A program made the translations under genes and the position numbers. Below, piece after piece: positions 1 through 12,432 of a stretch of 64,000 nucleotides of DNA. The notes beneath the pieces are model-generated. The model searched no databases. It saw only the letters and a list, made by a program, of their open reading frames with translations, and had not been told where the DNA came from. The DNA is from Serilophus lunatus (Eukaryota > Chordata > Aves > Passeriformes > Eurylaimidae). How positions within the stretch are numbered: position 1 is the stretch's first letter; each line of letters begins with the position of its first letter. Location: assembly GCA_013399895.1 (NCBI GenBank), contig VXBA01004867.1, forward strand, positions 151,653 to 215,652. Direction: 5' to 3'.

Positions 1-3000
1 AACCTCAGTACTGGTGGAGACTGGTTTTTTTCCTCTGCAGGGAGGGGCTGATACTTCCCCAAGAGCCAAATTCCCCATTTTAAAGATTTGACCTTTGTCA
101 CCACATCCTACTGTTCAAGGCACTGGTTCAGTATGTGAGAGACCTCCTGCCCAGGAGGTTCTGGTCTGAACACATTGGAGTGGAAGAAGGTTGTTATCAC
201 TGATGAGGAACCAAAATGCAGAAAAGCAGTTTGACCTGTTTGTCCAAAGTCCATTGATGAGACAAAGACAGAAATCAGAGGTCTAAACTTCCCTGTTCAA
301 GTGCTTTCATCGCCCTCCTGAGCCTCTTCCAGGGTCTGGTTAATGGTTTGCTTACAGGTTTTTTGTTGTAAGTGTGATTATAACCTGTGTCTAATCAGTG
401 GCTCATTTCATGTGAGTTAAGTGTCCTTTGCTCTGCGTGGTCAGGGTCAGAAATATATGAGGAAATAAGCCCATCAAATACAAATATACCATGCATTAGA
501 CATGGTCAGCAAAGGCAGAAGTGCAGACATAGATTAAAACTAGAATTTGAGAGACTCTACACTTAGTTTAAGCTGTAAAGCTTTGTCCTTCTGAGCTTCT
601 GGCATGCCCAGGCCATTGGAAAGGGCACAGCCCCCCTTACATTGTGGTCAGAGGGCCCATCACAAGGCAGGTTTCTGCCCTATCTTGGGCTACTTGCTTG
701 AAATTTGCTCTTGCTTCAGATCAAGCATTAGAAAAAGCTGAATAGGATTTTGTTTTGCTTGGTATGCAAATGTTCTTGGGCTGCGTGAGATATTCCAGAA
801 AGTGTTTCAAAGCTTTTTGGATCCTGTCATGCCCTTGGGAATATTCTCCAAAATCTTGTCCAGGAGTGTCTAAAGTAATCATAGGAGAGTCTCCACCCTG
901 GAGCTGTATGAAGTCTGCTGTGTGCTGGGACTGACAGGTTCATAGGAAGTGTGTTGGAATCTCCACCCAGTGTGTGCGTGTTCCAGTTTGCCTGGAAAAG
1001 TGAAACTCATGTAGTCCTACACTGAAACCGTGGTAACCTGTGGAATTATTTTCTATGGCTATTGCCCTGATAGCTCAGCTAATTGCATCCAACATAACAA
1101 CACTTATCCTTGGGATTATGTCCTATTTGCTGGTTCATCCTGGCTGTTAAACTGGGGCTGGTGTGGTCCTAAAATTCCTTACAGGCATCATATGGTTTTG
1201 TAGGTGATTTCTAATCACGCATTTCTTTCACTTCTTCAACAGAGCAAGAGGTGTTGCTCTTCATAGGAGTGCTCCCTGTGGAAGAGCCAGAGGAAGGAAG
1301 CTCTTCCAGAGTCCATTTTACCATGGTAGAGTAGGTCTTTTTAATGCATAAAGCAGCAGGAAGTTCATGCATTTGAAACTAAAGACCTGCTTCAACAACA
1401 TATGGAATGAACTCTGGAAGGTGTTAAGTCCACTTAATTCCTATTACATTCATAGTAAATTCCATGAAACATGAAAGCTGGGCACAGTAGCACAATCTCA
1501 GCTTTGCCACAGCAGAGCTAACAGCCAAAATAATTGACTGCAGCCCAGAGAGACTGGTTTTGGAACAAGTGTTAACAGTTACACTTCCAAAATGGCCTCA
1601 ATTCAGCTTTCCTGTATTTTCTCATAAGACTTCTGCACATATTTCATTATCCTTGGAAACTTGCTGGTGTGTGCTGAGGAAGGATAACTTTTTCTGAAAG
1701 CACAGCCTGTCGTTTTTAGTATTGTCACAAGCAGCTGCTGTAAGAGGGTTGAAGGATTAGTGCTACTCTCGAGCTTAGGGTTTTTCTAAGGAACCTTCTC
1801 TAAGGCAAACCTTATCTTTGCTGATCATCCCTTCTTTAGGAGCTGAATAATCGCCTTGTGCTCCTATCAAATTGGTAGCCTTGGAATGTGTCACGCACTT
1901 GTAGCCCAAGTAATTCAGTGTGATACAAGTCATGGCTTCAAATGACAAATATGATGATCATGGCTAAAAGTCAGAGGTCTGCAGTCAGTCCTGCTAAGGG
2001 CAGGACAGAAGGAGTAAATAAATGTCTTGGCTGGTTTGGTGACATGGTAGAAAGTGTGACACCTCTGGAGCACGCTGGTGTGACAAGTGCACATCATCCT
2101 GCAGGGCTTTGGCTCTGCAGTGCAGAAAGGGCATCATATACTGACCTGGTTGTGCACTAAACAAATGCTGTCTTTGGCACCACAGGGTGGTGTTCAGCAG
2201 GAGACTGGATCTTGTCAGAATGATGCTTCCCATCTCCAGTGCATGAGTGGGTCTCTTTGAGGCTCACATTTGGGGTTTTGTTTGGAAGTAGTGACGTGGC
2301 TGTTCATTGTACCTTCTCATGGCTTACAGCTGGAATTCTGCACGTGTGCACAGCTGCTTGCTGGCTCCAGGCATGTTCCTGAAAATATTTGTGCACGGAT
2401 TTTTGTGCTTGTGGCTGGGGAGCAGTGTGCTTCTTGGAGTTGTTTCTTTTGCATTTCACAAAATCTCATGTTCACTTCCAATTCCTTCTGTAATGCTGTG
2501 CACATCTTCTGCTTTCTCTGACTGGCACAGTTGTACACCTTAACTTCTTGTTTTAGGCTTAGCATAGACAGAGGTGGCAGAGAAATTAAGAAACCATTCC
2601 TCCCTCTATGGTAGTACTATTCCCCATAAGATTTCTCTCTTTTATGGTCTTCTGGCCACCTGGAAGTTCACAGATCTCCATGCTTGACCAATCCTGGTAC
2701 CACCATGATAAGGTTTTGGGTAAAACTTCACTGTGGGAAGTGAAATAGCACATGGTCCTGGCTGGCAAATGGATGTGTGTCACTTAGGAACCTGAATGAT
2801 AATTTTGCTATTAGTTGAGGATCATAAGATGAGAGTATTGCCTCCATGCCACTGGTGTAAATACACTAGACAGGTGTGGTGTGCAGTAGGAATTTAAAAG
2901 GGTTCAGCTGGAAATAAGAGTAATAGTTCTGTACCAAACAAACCAAGAATCTCTTCCACTTCCTTTAAAACATGGAACTCATTAATGGAAAATACACTTC

Positions 3001-5611
3001 ACCACCTTGTGTGTATAGAACACAGTGCAAATATATACTTTCTTTCATTGTGCCATCTTCTATCCCAAAGTATTGCACAAATACAGGTGAAAGTCAAGCC
3101 TTGCCACACTTCAGTGGCTCATGTTGCTGCTTCTGTTTTTCAAGTAGGGAAGCAGAGGTGCAGGTGAGGTCAGGAGCTTCCACAGGGAAGCCTAGGGCAG
3201 GGGTGACAGAAATGTTCAAATCACTTATTCTTAGCATTGCATTTAAACATAGAAATCCATTTTCTCAAAGGATAATGCACAGTTCTGTTCTTATAAAGGT
3301 TCTGCCACCCAGGGATTATGGGCTTGGGAAGGCTCAGGTTCTTAGGACAGGGATAATTCCCTCTGAGCATTCCAAACTCCCCTCATTGCCCCTCACACTC
3401 AGTTGTGAAACTGGAGAGAAGCCTGGGCCTGATCCACACCAGGTGTTACTTGGCTAATGCAGATGAATAAACCACAACTTATCACTTATTAATCAGAAAG
3501 ATTTAAAGTATTCAATGCTTCTGGAAAATGATATTTCCAGTGGGAATTCCTTATAATATGTGCTACTCTGTGGGGTATATTTATGTTTCTATTGTGTCAG
3601 ATTCACAAAATGTAAAGAATTAAGGAGCTTCAGCTATGGGTACTACTACATGGTCAGTTTAATGAGGGGGTTTGCTGACAGCAAATACAGATTTTTACTG
3701 TTTGTTCAAGCCAACAGAACCTGCTGGTGAGATTATTGTGTTAGCTTGGGGTACACTAGATGACAAAGTGCCCAGCTGTCAGTGTTCATCATGAACCTTA
3801 TCAGCTCTCTTCTCCCTTCTGTACTTCTGTTCCATCTTCAGAAGGGAAAACAAAATAGCTGCTTCCTGTTGATGAAGGATTTTGGTCATTTTTATGCAAC
3901 TGATGGAGAAGAGCTGCAGTTAGTGATGTAAAGCACCACCAGTGTGCATCACTTTGTGGCAAACTGGGTACAAAGTCAGGTAAAATAAGTTAGCATCCTG
4001 CACCTTTTCCCTGGCTGCTTGTGACATCAAACCCTTAGCAGTAACAGGGGCATAAATACTACAGAGACCATTGTTATAATCCTGCTAAAATCTTCTGTTT
4101 ATTGTGTGCCTGTTGGTGTCTCACCGTGTGTTCTATGGAAAGACCATCTCAATGTCTCCATCAAAAATGCAATTCAGCCAGCAGAAGGATGACTGTGCGA
4201 ACACTATACTGGATATGTTATGTGCCTGGGCTGCGTGGAAATCAGTGGGCTGTTTGGATATCTGTATTTATAGCTTTGCTAATTGGATGTCAAATCCTGA
4301 CCTAGAGATCCTGGAATGGGAAGCCTGACTTGGCTGTCAGGTAGGCTTTTCAAAGATGTCCAGGTCCTGGATTTTGCAGTCAGGGGCAGATAAGGAAATG
4401 CACATAGTCTGGTTATGTGAAGAAGGAATTTTTTTTACTTATTCAAAATAGTTAAATCTTTATTTTGATTTCAAATTTATCATAATATGTGAAGAACTTA
4501 ATTCTGTAAGATCAGCTCAAGAAAACACCAGAAGAAACTCTAAAATCCTACAGGTTATGCCCTCAGCTCTTATTAAAATTTTATCTAGTGGCGAGACAAA
4601 AGCTTCTTCCTCTAGCAGTGAGTGACTTTTTTCAGTGCATCTTCAAGTGCTCAGCAGCCTGAGTCATTTCAGACGAGACAGCTACATTCCCTTAGGGATA
4701 CTGGTTTACAGTCTCCTTCTAGTAATAACTCTTCCAACATCCATCAGATTTGCAGGCCCAAAAGAAGATCCTACAAATCCTTTAAGGTGCTTTTAAAACC
4801 TTAGATAGATAGGATCCTGTAAATTACAGACAAAGCTTGAAACTAATTTTGGGTGGGATAGGGAAGGGCTTTTTGTAAATTACTAACAAGACGATGTAAC
4901 CCGTCTCTACCATGTCTAAATTTGGATTTAATATATTTCTGGTTGGTACCAGCCATATAAAAGCAAGCAGTGGTATTTGGTGTAGTGTTTAATCTCAGCT
5001 TCCACTAGGTCTGTTCCCTAATAAACAACTGACCCACTATCAAAGCATATTTGTTATGTCTGCTAGATTTATCAGAGCTGCTTTTAGCAGAGACAGTTGA
5101 GTACAAGATTTCCATTATTTTTCAGGCATGATGCAAAAGGTACTTTGTGGATGAATGTTGATGTCCTGTTGGCAGAGGATGATGCACTGAAGTAGTAGCT
5201 AGGTCTGTAAAGATGGGGAGGCTTGTAAAGCTGGCAAATTTAAAAAATAGTGGAGGTGGTCAGATAAATTTGGTGGTTTTAAGCTCTTAGACAGCTTAGT
5301 TGCATCTTCAGGTATTTGAATGCCTTTATAACTCAATTTTTTTTAACCACTGGTTCATGTGAGTGAGTGGTTGTATGTATCTGCTGATCCAAGCTATGGC
5401 TGACTTGCTTACTTTGTGGAAATTCTAGTCATGTTTTAAATAATCATAAATATAAAAATAAAATAAGGCAAAATGTTTTAATAACAAGCTGTCATGGAAG
5501 TGCTAATGAAAACAATTATTAATGGCTTGCATGTTTAATGGGGGGAAAATACAGTGTCTGTTTTCCAGCAGCCTTATGGTAGTAACTATAGAACATCATT
5601 CCTTTCCAAAG
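1..5611 (+). other. DCX: DCX intron (3' part), upstream of the residue-122 exon
   Basis: This is the downstream end of the intron that precedes the first exon seen here; its donor and the exon encoding residues 1-121 lie outside the window. The acceptor is CCTTTCCAAAG followed by GGGAG, so the intron is phase 1, splitting a glycine codon after its first base. I looked for the N-terminal doublecortin repeat (motifs such as KKVRFYRNGD or RYIYTIDGRK) and found none in any frame. No CR1 copy or notable microsatellite is visible. A 161-codon open frame at 2972-3457 has no recognisable domain and is not called as a gene. The region is otherwise ordinary, mildly AT-rich intron sequence. Confidence 0.85.
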
Positions 5612-5952
5612 GGGAGAGTTACGTCTGCTCATCTGACAACTTCTTCAAGAAGGTGGAATACACCAAGAATGTCAATCCCAACTGGTCTGTCAACGTGAAG
5701 ACATCTGCCAACCAGAAAGCACCTCAGTCTCTGGCCAGCAGCAACAGTGCCCAGGCGAAGGAGAACAAAGATTTCGTGCGCCCCAAGCTGGTGACCATCA
5801 TCCGGAGCGGGGTGAAGCCCCGGAAGGCAGTGCGTGTGCTCCTGAACAAGAAAACTGCCCACTCGTTTGAACAAGTTCTCACTGACATCACTGAAGCTAT
5901 AAAACTGGAGACAGGAGTGGTCAAAAAGCTGTACACCTTGGATGGGAAACAG
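5612..5952 (+). CDS. DCX: DCX coding exon, residues 122-235: linker and most of the C-DC repeat
   Basis: This exon encodes part of doublecortin, which binds and stabilises microtubules in migrating neurons. The exon is 341 nt. It starts with the last two bases of Gly122 after CCAAAG and ends in CAG before GTAAGG (phase 0). The protein begins ESYVCSSDNFFKK, the end of the N-terminal repeat region, followed by the linker with VNPNWSVNVKTSAN. The second doublecortin repeat starts at about R178 (codon 5779) with RPKLVTIIRSGVKPRKAVRV and runs to LYTLDGKQ. Arg186, Arg192, Arg196 and Thr203, positions known from human lissencephaly, are all intact. From memory, the differences from human are conservative (Gln for Met after SAN, Lys for Arg before ENKD). 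DCLK1 is excluded because its linker reads differently. The ATG at 5554 is intronic and not a start. Confidence 0.97.
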
Positions 5953-8900
5953 GTAAGGAGATTTTACAGATGTTGTGTCTTTTCCTTTTTCTTGTCTTGA
6001 GGCTTTGCTGACTCAGAGCAATTTTTGAAGCCCAAGATTAAGCCGAGATGATCACTGCCATCTGTTCTCTTTAGAAGTATGACTTCTCATGCCAGTGGTT
6101 AGGTTACTAAATTTTCCCTGATATTAATATCAAGTAAAGAATGTAGCCAACGGTCTGAGTGGAACAGATGCTCGTCCCACACACCGGCGTGTGATTCGTG
6201 TCTTCTGGACCAGCTAAATAAATAACATGGGCAGTTTGGCTCACAGCCACCAGCTGATTTGGCTCTGGAGTAATTGCAAGAAGTCTTGAGCTTTGGCTTC
6301 ACTCAGTGAAAATTTGTTGCTTGACTTTCCCTGCTCTCTGATGAAAGCTTGGTAAGAAAAAGTAATTGATCCAAGCATGCTCTTCTGGTCAGCTCCACAG
6401 TTGGCAGGAACAGCATGGAACTGTGTTGCATTTTCATGACTAAATGCATGTAGAGATAACATGCAGAAAGAGTTAGAAGTATTTAGTGGGTCATCATAAT
6501 GTGCTTCATGTCTACGTGTTCCTGGAACTGAAGGAAACATCTGTCTCTTGTTAGCAGCTACACAGCAATGAGACATTTCATATTGCTGTTTCTATGAAAA
6601 CCCTTAAAGGAATGTAGGGGATAATTTTTAGAACTGAGAAGAGCTAGATGCTTCGAGGACAATTCTGAGCTTGATTTAGCAGTTCTGTCTTTTGTAATTG
6701 AGGAATGAACTTATTTTTGTAACTATTTTTTTTGATCCAGATTCTGGAGAGAGGCAGCATAGCTCTTGTGTGGGTTTGGATGCTGGCTATTCCAGGGATT
6801 GATGCTATTGCTTTAAATTAACTCTTTCCTGTCTCTGGAGAAAATTATTCATGTGCTGGCTTGAACATTGAACGTTCAGTCTTTACATATAAAAATATTC
6901 ATCCTTCCAACCACAATTACAGGTTCATAAAGTGCCCTCCACAGTGGGGGTGTAGCTGATAGTAGCATGTTACTCTAACCTGTCTGATATTCTTACTTCA
7001 TCTCCACCTCTGTACCCTGCACAATTCTTCCACTTGTCTCAACCCAGCACTTTTCCTTCCCGAGAGACATAGTATGAACATGAGGGGATGACTCTTCAGC
7101 TACCCTGTCCGTAGATAAAGTAGCAAGGTGCAAATAAGCAGAGATACAAGGAGTGATGTACTGGAAAACTTGGAAGAGGCTGGGGGGCTGAGGAAGAAGA
7201 GAGTCGAATAACCTGTCCTCACCGAGGAAATTGTACACAGGCACAAGACCATGCCTGTTGGATGACAGCAGATTTACAAAGGGTTTAATAAATGGATCTG
7301 ATCTGAGAGCGGCTCCTCGCTCATGTTGATACACAGAGAACCTTTGTTCTCACAAACCTGTGAATGGTCTCAGTTCTTTGAGAGCACCTGGTGTTTGGGA
7401 GGTGAGATGTTGCTTTGGATGGTGTGCAGAAAGAGGGATGCTCCATCAGCTTCTATCAAACTGTTCTCTTCTCCCCCTTCCAGTAAGTGGTGATTCCCCC
7501 TCCACCTCTGGCTGGAGAGCACGGCTGGAGCAGCCCCTAAACTGTCCAAGCTTCTGGCTTGGTGTCTGGACCAACCTGTGAAATTGTGTTAATTGCCAAG
7601 GGGGAATTTGAGAGATGCTACTTGCTTTCCATTAAAAAATTGCCTGGACTAGTGCTGCAGTGGGGTACACTGCAATCTGATTTGGGAGAGGCTGCCTTGG
7701 ACAGGCTACAGCTGAGCAAGGGGCACAAAGATGTCTGTAATTTAGCAATTCCTACTGCAAACTGCTCTCCATAGCAGGCACCACACCATTCATGAGTCTT
7801 TTTGACTCAAAAAATAAAAGGCATCATGGTTTTCCTTCTGTCAGACTCTGACAGATGTATAGTGAATGGGGCCTTCACTCAGCACTGGTCTGACTGGGAC
7901 AACCTGAAAATTTCATCAGTTTTTGTTGCAGAAATGTGATTTCAGTAATGTCTTGAGTACAGATACCACATTTACCTTGTTTCACTGGCTTTATACTTCA
8001 CCATTTAATGAAATGTGATATTTCATTGTGTGTTGGAGACACTACTGGGAGTTGCAGTGTACTCAGTGTACACCCAGTATTTCAGTTATTGGAAAGAGTG
8101 AGATTTTGTGGTTTGATGAGAAGGGGATACTTGTTTGCAGCATCAATTACTGTCAGAACTTCCTGAAGAGAAAACCTGGTTCACCAAAGCTCTGTTTTTA
8201 TTGGAAGGTTCTTTCAATGTTTGTTTTTTATTATATCTAAGCTTATTTGAAATTTTCCACCTATGTGCATTCTTAGTGTTGAATTTGGAGCCACTCCTGC
8301 GGCTGCAGTTCTTGCTGTTAGGGTTTCCATGACATACTGCTCCATAAAATCTGACCTCCTGACATGACATTAGGGGTTTTTGCATGTCTGATTCTGACAT
8401 TAGAAAGAGATCACTGAATGCGTAATTCTGACAAAAAGTACTTTATTTTCAGGAGAAAATATTCATGCAAAAATGCAAGCTGCTCAAAGCTGAAATACTG
8501 ACAAGAATCCTGACAGTCTGTCTCTTTGAGTGTCATCAGAGGCACGTTACTCCCTCTGTTGTGAAATGATAAAATTTACAAAAGGAACGTACAAAGGAAA
8601 ATCATCCTTCCTCAGTCCATGAGCTGGGACTTAATGAGAAGAGATGATTATTTTATTTATAGGCATTTCCATGGTGCTCATCAGCAGAGTAATCAAGATG
8701 CTTTAGAAGTACAGACAGTGGTGGCACTGACACAGTGTTTTGTGAATAATTACATTTCTATGCACTGCAGATCTGCTGCAGTTGGAGTGAGAAAGCAGTT
8801 AATTGAGAGCTGGATGGGCTGTGTTTGAATTAATGTAACACTCAAACCAACAAAGAGGTTACGTTATTTTAATAAAATTTCGTTTCTTTTTATTTCTTGG

Positions 8901-11900
8901 TTTGGCTGTAAAAATACAGTCCTTGAAACTGCTAAATTAGCATCTTGTGTTTAAGTAGTTTATTTAAGTTGCTCTTGCACTTATATCTGCTGTCTTGTGT
9001 CTGTCTGTACTCAAGTTCTTTCCCTCTTTGGAGCATATCATCACCTCTTGATCAACACCCCTGAACTCAAAAAGGGTTTCAAATCATTAAACAAAAATGA
9101 TTTGTAACAGGGAATCCCAACAGGGATATAACTGGAACTTTCATGGCCGTACAGGAAATGTTATAGGTCAAAGAATTCAGTGCATTAAACAAATGTTGTA
9201 ATGGATCAAATTTTGTGGTTGATTCCACAACTACAACTGCTGTTGTGCTGAGGTGTGTAGTATAGATATAATTAAAATATACATATGCAGGTTTTAATTT
9301 GGTCTGGTCTATGGATCATGTTGGAAACCAGTTGTTTTGATAGATTCTTTCTCCTTTTTTAAACTCTTAGTTATATCTAGTGTCACAACTGAGTCTGGAT
9401 TCCTGGGAGCACTGGCTACTTTATAAACACTTGGTGACAGTTTCTTCCTTGTGTCATTAATAAATCAAGTTAGAAAACGGAATTTGAGACTGTGGATGAA
9501 GTTGCGTTTGGATATTTGGCATGCAGCAGTCTGAACTAGACTTTGCAAATATTGTATAGATTTACTGTCCTGCTCATGCCTGAGCTTCTTTCTCAACATG
9601 GTGTACAATAAATCGGTGTTTTCCGGAACAGAGGAGGCTGTTTCATCACTGACAGCCCAGGGCCCATCTGCTTTCTGTACCTTTCTTTTCAAGTGGGTGC
9701 TGTCTGCATTCATTCCTGCTTTTAAGAAGTGACCTGTAAAAGCTGATGTCTTCTGCACACATTGAACTTCTCTTTTTTCTGCATTGTATTTTATTCCAAG
9801 ATTTATGAGTTGTTCAGCAAATGTATCTTTATACATGTAGTGATGTAGTGATTGAAATCAGTCCCTTTTTTTTGGTCATTGGCTGAGGGATGCTGGGTGA
9901 TGCTCTAGGGTGATGGAAATTCATCAGGCATGTTCAGTTACACTTTGGTATTAAGATATGTTTTGTGCTATGAAATCCCAGCTTTTTCTCCATCTGATGT
10001 ATTTCCATGTCTTAATTAACTAAATACCCTATTCTGTAACCCATCAATTAGCATTGCCAAATTAGCAGAATAAGGTGCTTTTCAGAGCAGGGGGAGCTTG
10101 TATGCTTCAGTTCCACATAAATAGAGATATTCTGGTCAACAAGCAGGGAACAGACTGTGTTTTAGCTCTCCTAACATGCAATGATCTCTTCTGGCCTTTG
10201 AGACCTTCAAGCACAGGGAGAAGTCACACATGCACTATTCATTGGCTGTTGCCTATTCCAGACAGAGTGCTGCTGTTCCATCTGGGTGTGAGCTGTCTCA
10301 TCAGATGAAATTACATACATTTCCATATGTCAGGGTACTTGTAACTGTGCTCTCCAAAGAATTCCTAATCTTAATAAAATGGTTCCCTCTAGCAGCCTTT
10401 GCTTTGATAAGGATATCAAATGGCAGGTGATGAGTGAAGTTCATTCTCTGTTTGCAAAGCTGATGCCAGTGCCTCAGGGGCTAGCCCACCTCTCCCAGCC
10501 AGGGAAGAAGTTCCTCTTTCATTTTAGATTCTTTGCATTGAGGAAGGGCAGCAGCTACAGAGGGAGAAGCAGAATGACTAAGCTCACAGCACGTTTAAGG
10601 TTGTGACTTTGTGATCAAAGTCAACAAATTAGTTGATAAAGCATTTCCTAAGTATTGTAATACTAGTAAAAATCTTCCTTAGAGGCATCCATACAAGTTG
10701 CACTGAAGAAAATAATCAAACTTTGGAACTCCTGCACTGAATTTAAGGTGGTATTTTGAAACAAAAATTAAAAAATTCAAGTCTAGATACCAGCAATGGA
10801 CCAAATTCTGTCAAGACAGAATTGACCTTATTGATTATATTAATGAAATTGTATCAATAAGACACAGAACAAGGTTTGTACCAAAATATAAAAGTGGCTC
10901 TAATGGCTGTAATATGTAATTGATGCTTAAGAAGAAGATAACACCTCTGTGATGCACCTAATAGGATCTGTGTTGCTGAAAGTTCAGAGGGAAACTATTC
11001 CCTCTAGAACCCTGCAGACAGTTAACTTACACCCTGAGGCATGAGGTTCAACGTTACAAAGCAAGCAAATTGGTTTGTGTTATTACACTTGCTGAAGGAA
11101 AGGATGTCAGAACTCCTCATACTTCTGAGACTGGGCAGCTGACTGCCCCTTTGGTTACTGAAAGACTGCACTGGAGTAACCCCAGAACAAAAACATCTTC
11201 AGGCACTCATGTAAACCTGAGCTCTAGCCCAAAGCAAATGGGAGGGAAGAGCAGGAGATGGGTGCAAGTGTGTCCTGCATCCCACCTTTTGCAAAGGATC
11301 CTGCAGCAGCCAGTGCTAACAGGGAAGCAGTGAGTCCCACTTTCCTTCCTTGCTGCACAAAGCTGTAACAACAAACTATGTCTGGTTTGCATCTCTTTCT
11401 CAGTCCTTCCCCCTCTTGTTAATGGCTGAGGTTTGCCAGACCTCATATAAATCTCCCCTTTTGATACCAAGAGGACAGGTCTGGATGTCAAGCACTGGCA
11501 GGGGAATGGTGCAGGCAGGATCTTTGCCCACAGCTGCCTCCTGCTCTGGCAGATCACTCAGGATGGGGATTAACTCCCAGCTTCACTCCTGCTCAGTGGT
11601 GTTGCAGACTGCTCAAACTTAGAGTGCTTGCGTGAGATTACTCCTCTCTAGCAGCCATGTGTCATGCAAGGAGGATTAGAAATAATGTATGGACTGAAGA
11701 ACTTCTGAACCCCAGTCACTTACAGTGCCAGACAACACAGCCTAGTTCTCTATCTTTAGGGAGCTCTTAGTCTAAGCTGGAAGTTCAGTACTGCCTGATT
11801 CATGCAGTGACTAGACACCAACACAGACAAAACCAATTAGTCCATAGGTATCCCACAAGGATTTTAGCATTCACTAGAATGAATAAGCTGAGCTTCCATG

Positions 11901-12179
11901 AATGTGTATCTAAAAGTACTTATGATAAAATATTCAGAAGACTTTCTGAGATGTTATTCGGAAACCTCATGCTTATTAATTTCTGTTTCCTTAGGTCTGT
12001 GGGCCATGGAATCTGGGTGGAAAGGGGCCTGTCTGGAACACTGTGAATCCTAATTCCTGTGCTTCTGAAAGCAGAAGGAGGCTGATCTCAGCAGCTAAAA
12101 TCTTGATCAGACCTGTTTTTCCGTGAACGTTGAGGCTGACCTGGTTGCCATTAGTGTGGTGTTCAACCAGTTTGCCAAG

Positions 12180-12432
12180 AGAAAACAAGGGGAAATAATG
12201 GATTTGAACTGTCACAGTACAGATTTAAACTAGATATTGGGAAGAAATTTTATACCATGAGGGGGGGTGAGGCCCTGGCACAGGTTGCCTAGAGCAGCTG
12301 TGGCTGCCCCATCCCTGGAAGTGTCCAAGGCCAGGCTGGGGGGCTTGGAGCATCCTGGGATAGTGGGAGGTTTGTATCCAGATCATCTATCAGATCCTTG
12401 TCAACACAAACCATTTTATAATTCTATGTGTG
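12180..12432 (+). mobile_element. CR1 LINE 3' fragment
   Basis: The fragment matches the 3' end of avian CR1: a degenerate 'acaaggggaaat' block, then 'gaggccctggcacaggttgc', 'agctgtggctgccccatccc', 'gaagtgtccaaggccaggct' and 'catcctgggatagtggga'. It ends in the typical tail 'aaccattttataattctatg'. It is 5' truncated, as most CR1 copies are, and diverged just before the tail. It lies in the long DCX intron, in sense orientation relative to the gene. Confidence 0.9.

Noticed and set aside
2972..3457. 161-codon open frame in the first intron segment
   Set aside because: No recognisable domain, low-complexity start, mixed composition, no splice or promoter context. This length is expected by chance in 64 kb read in six frames.
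5554..6000. Open frame of 148 codons starting at ATG 5554 as a complete small gene
   Set aside because: Only 5612-5952 matches DCX. The leading 19 codons and the tail after the CAG/GTAAGG donor are intron read-through; exon phase and length (341 nt) fit the known DCX exon.
11980..12005. TTTCTGTTTCCTTAG/GTCTGT as a ratchet splice site
   Set aside because: The tract and AG are good, but GTCTGT is a poor donor.
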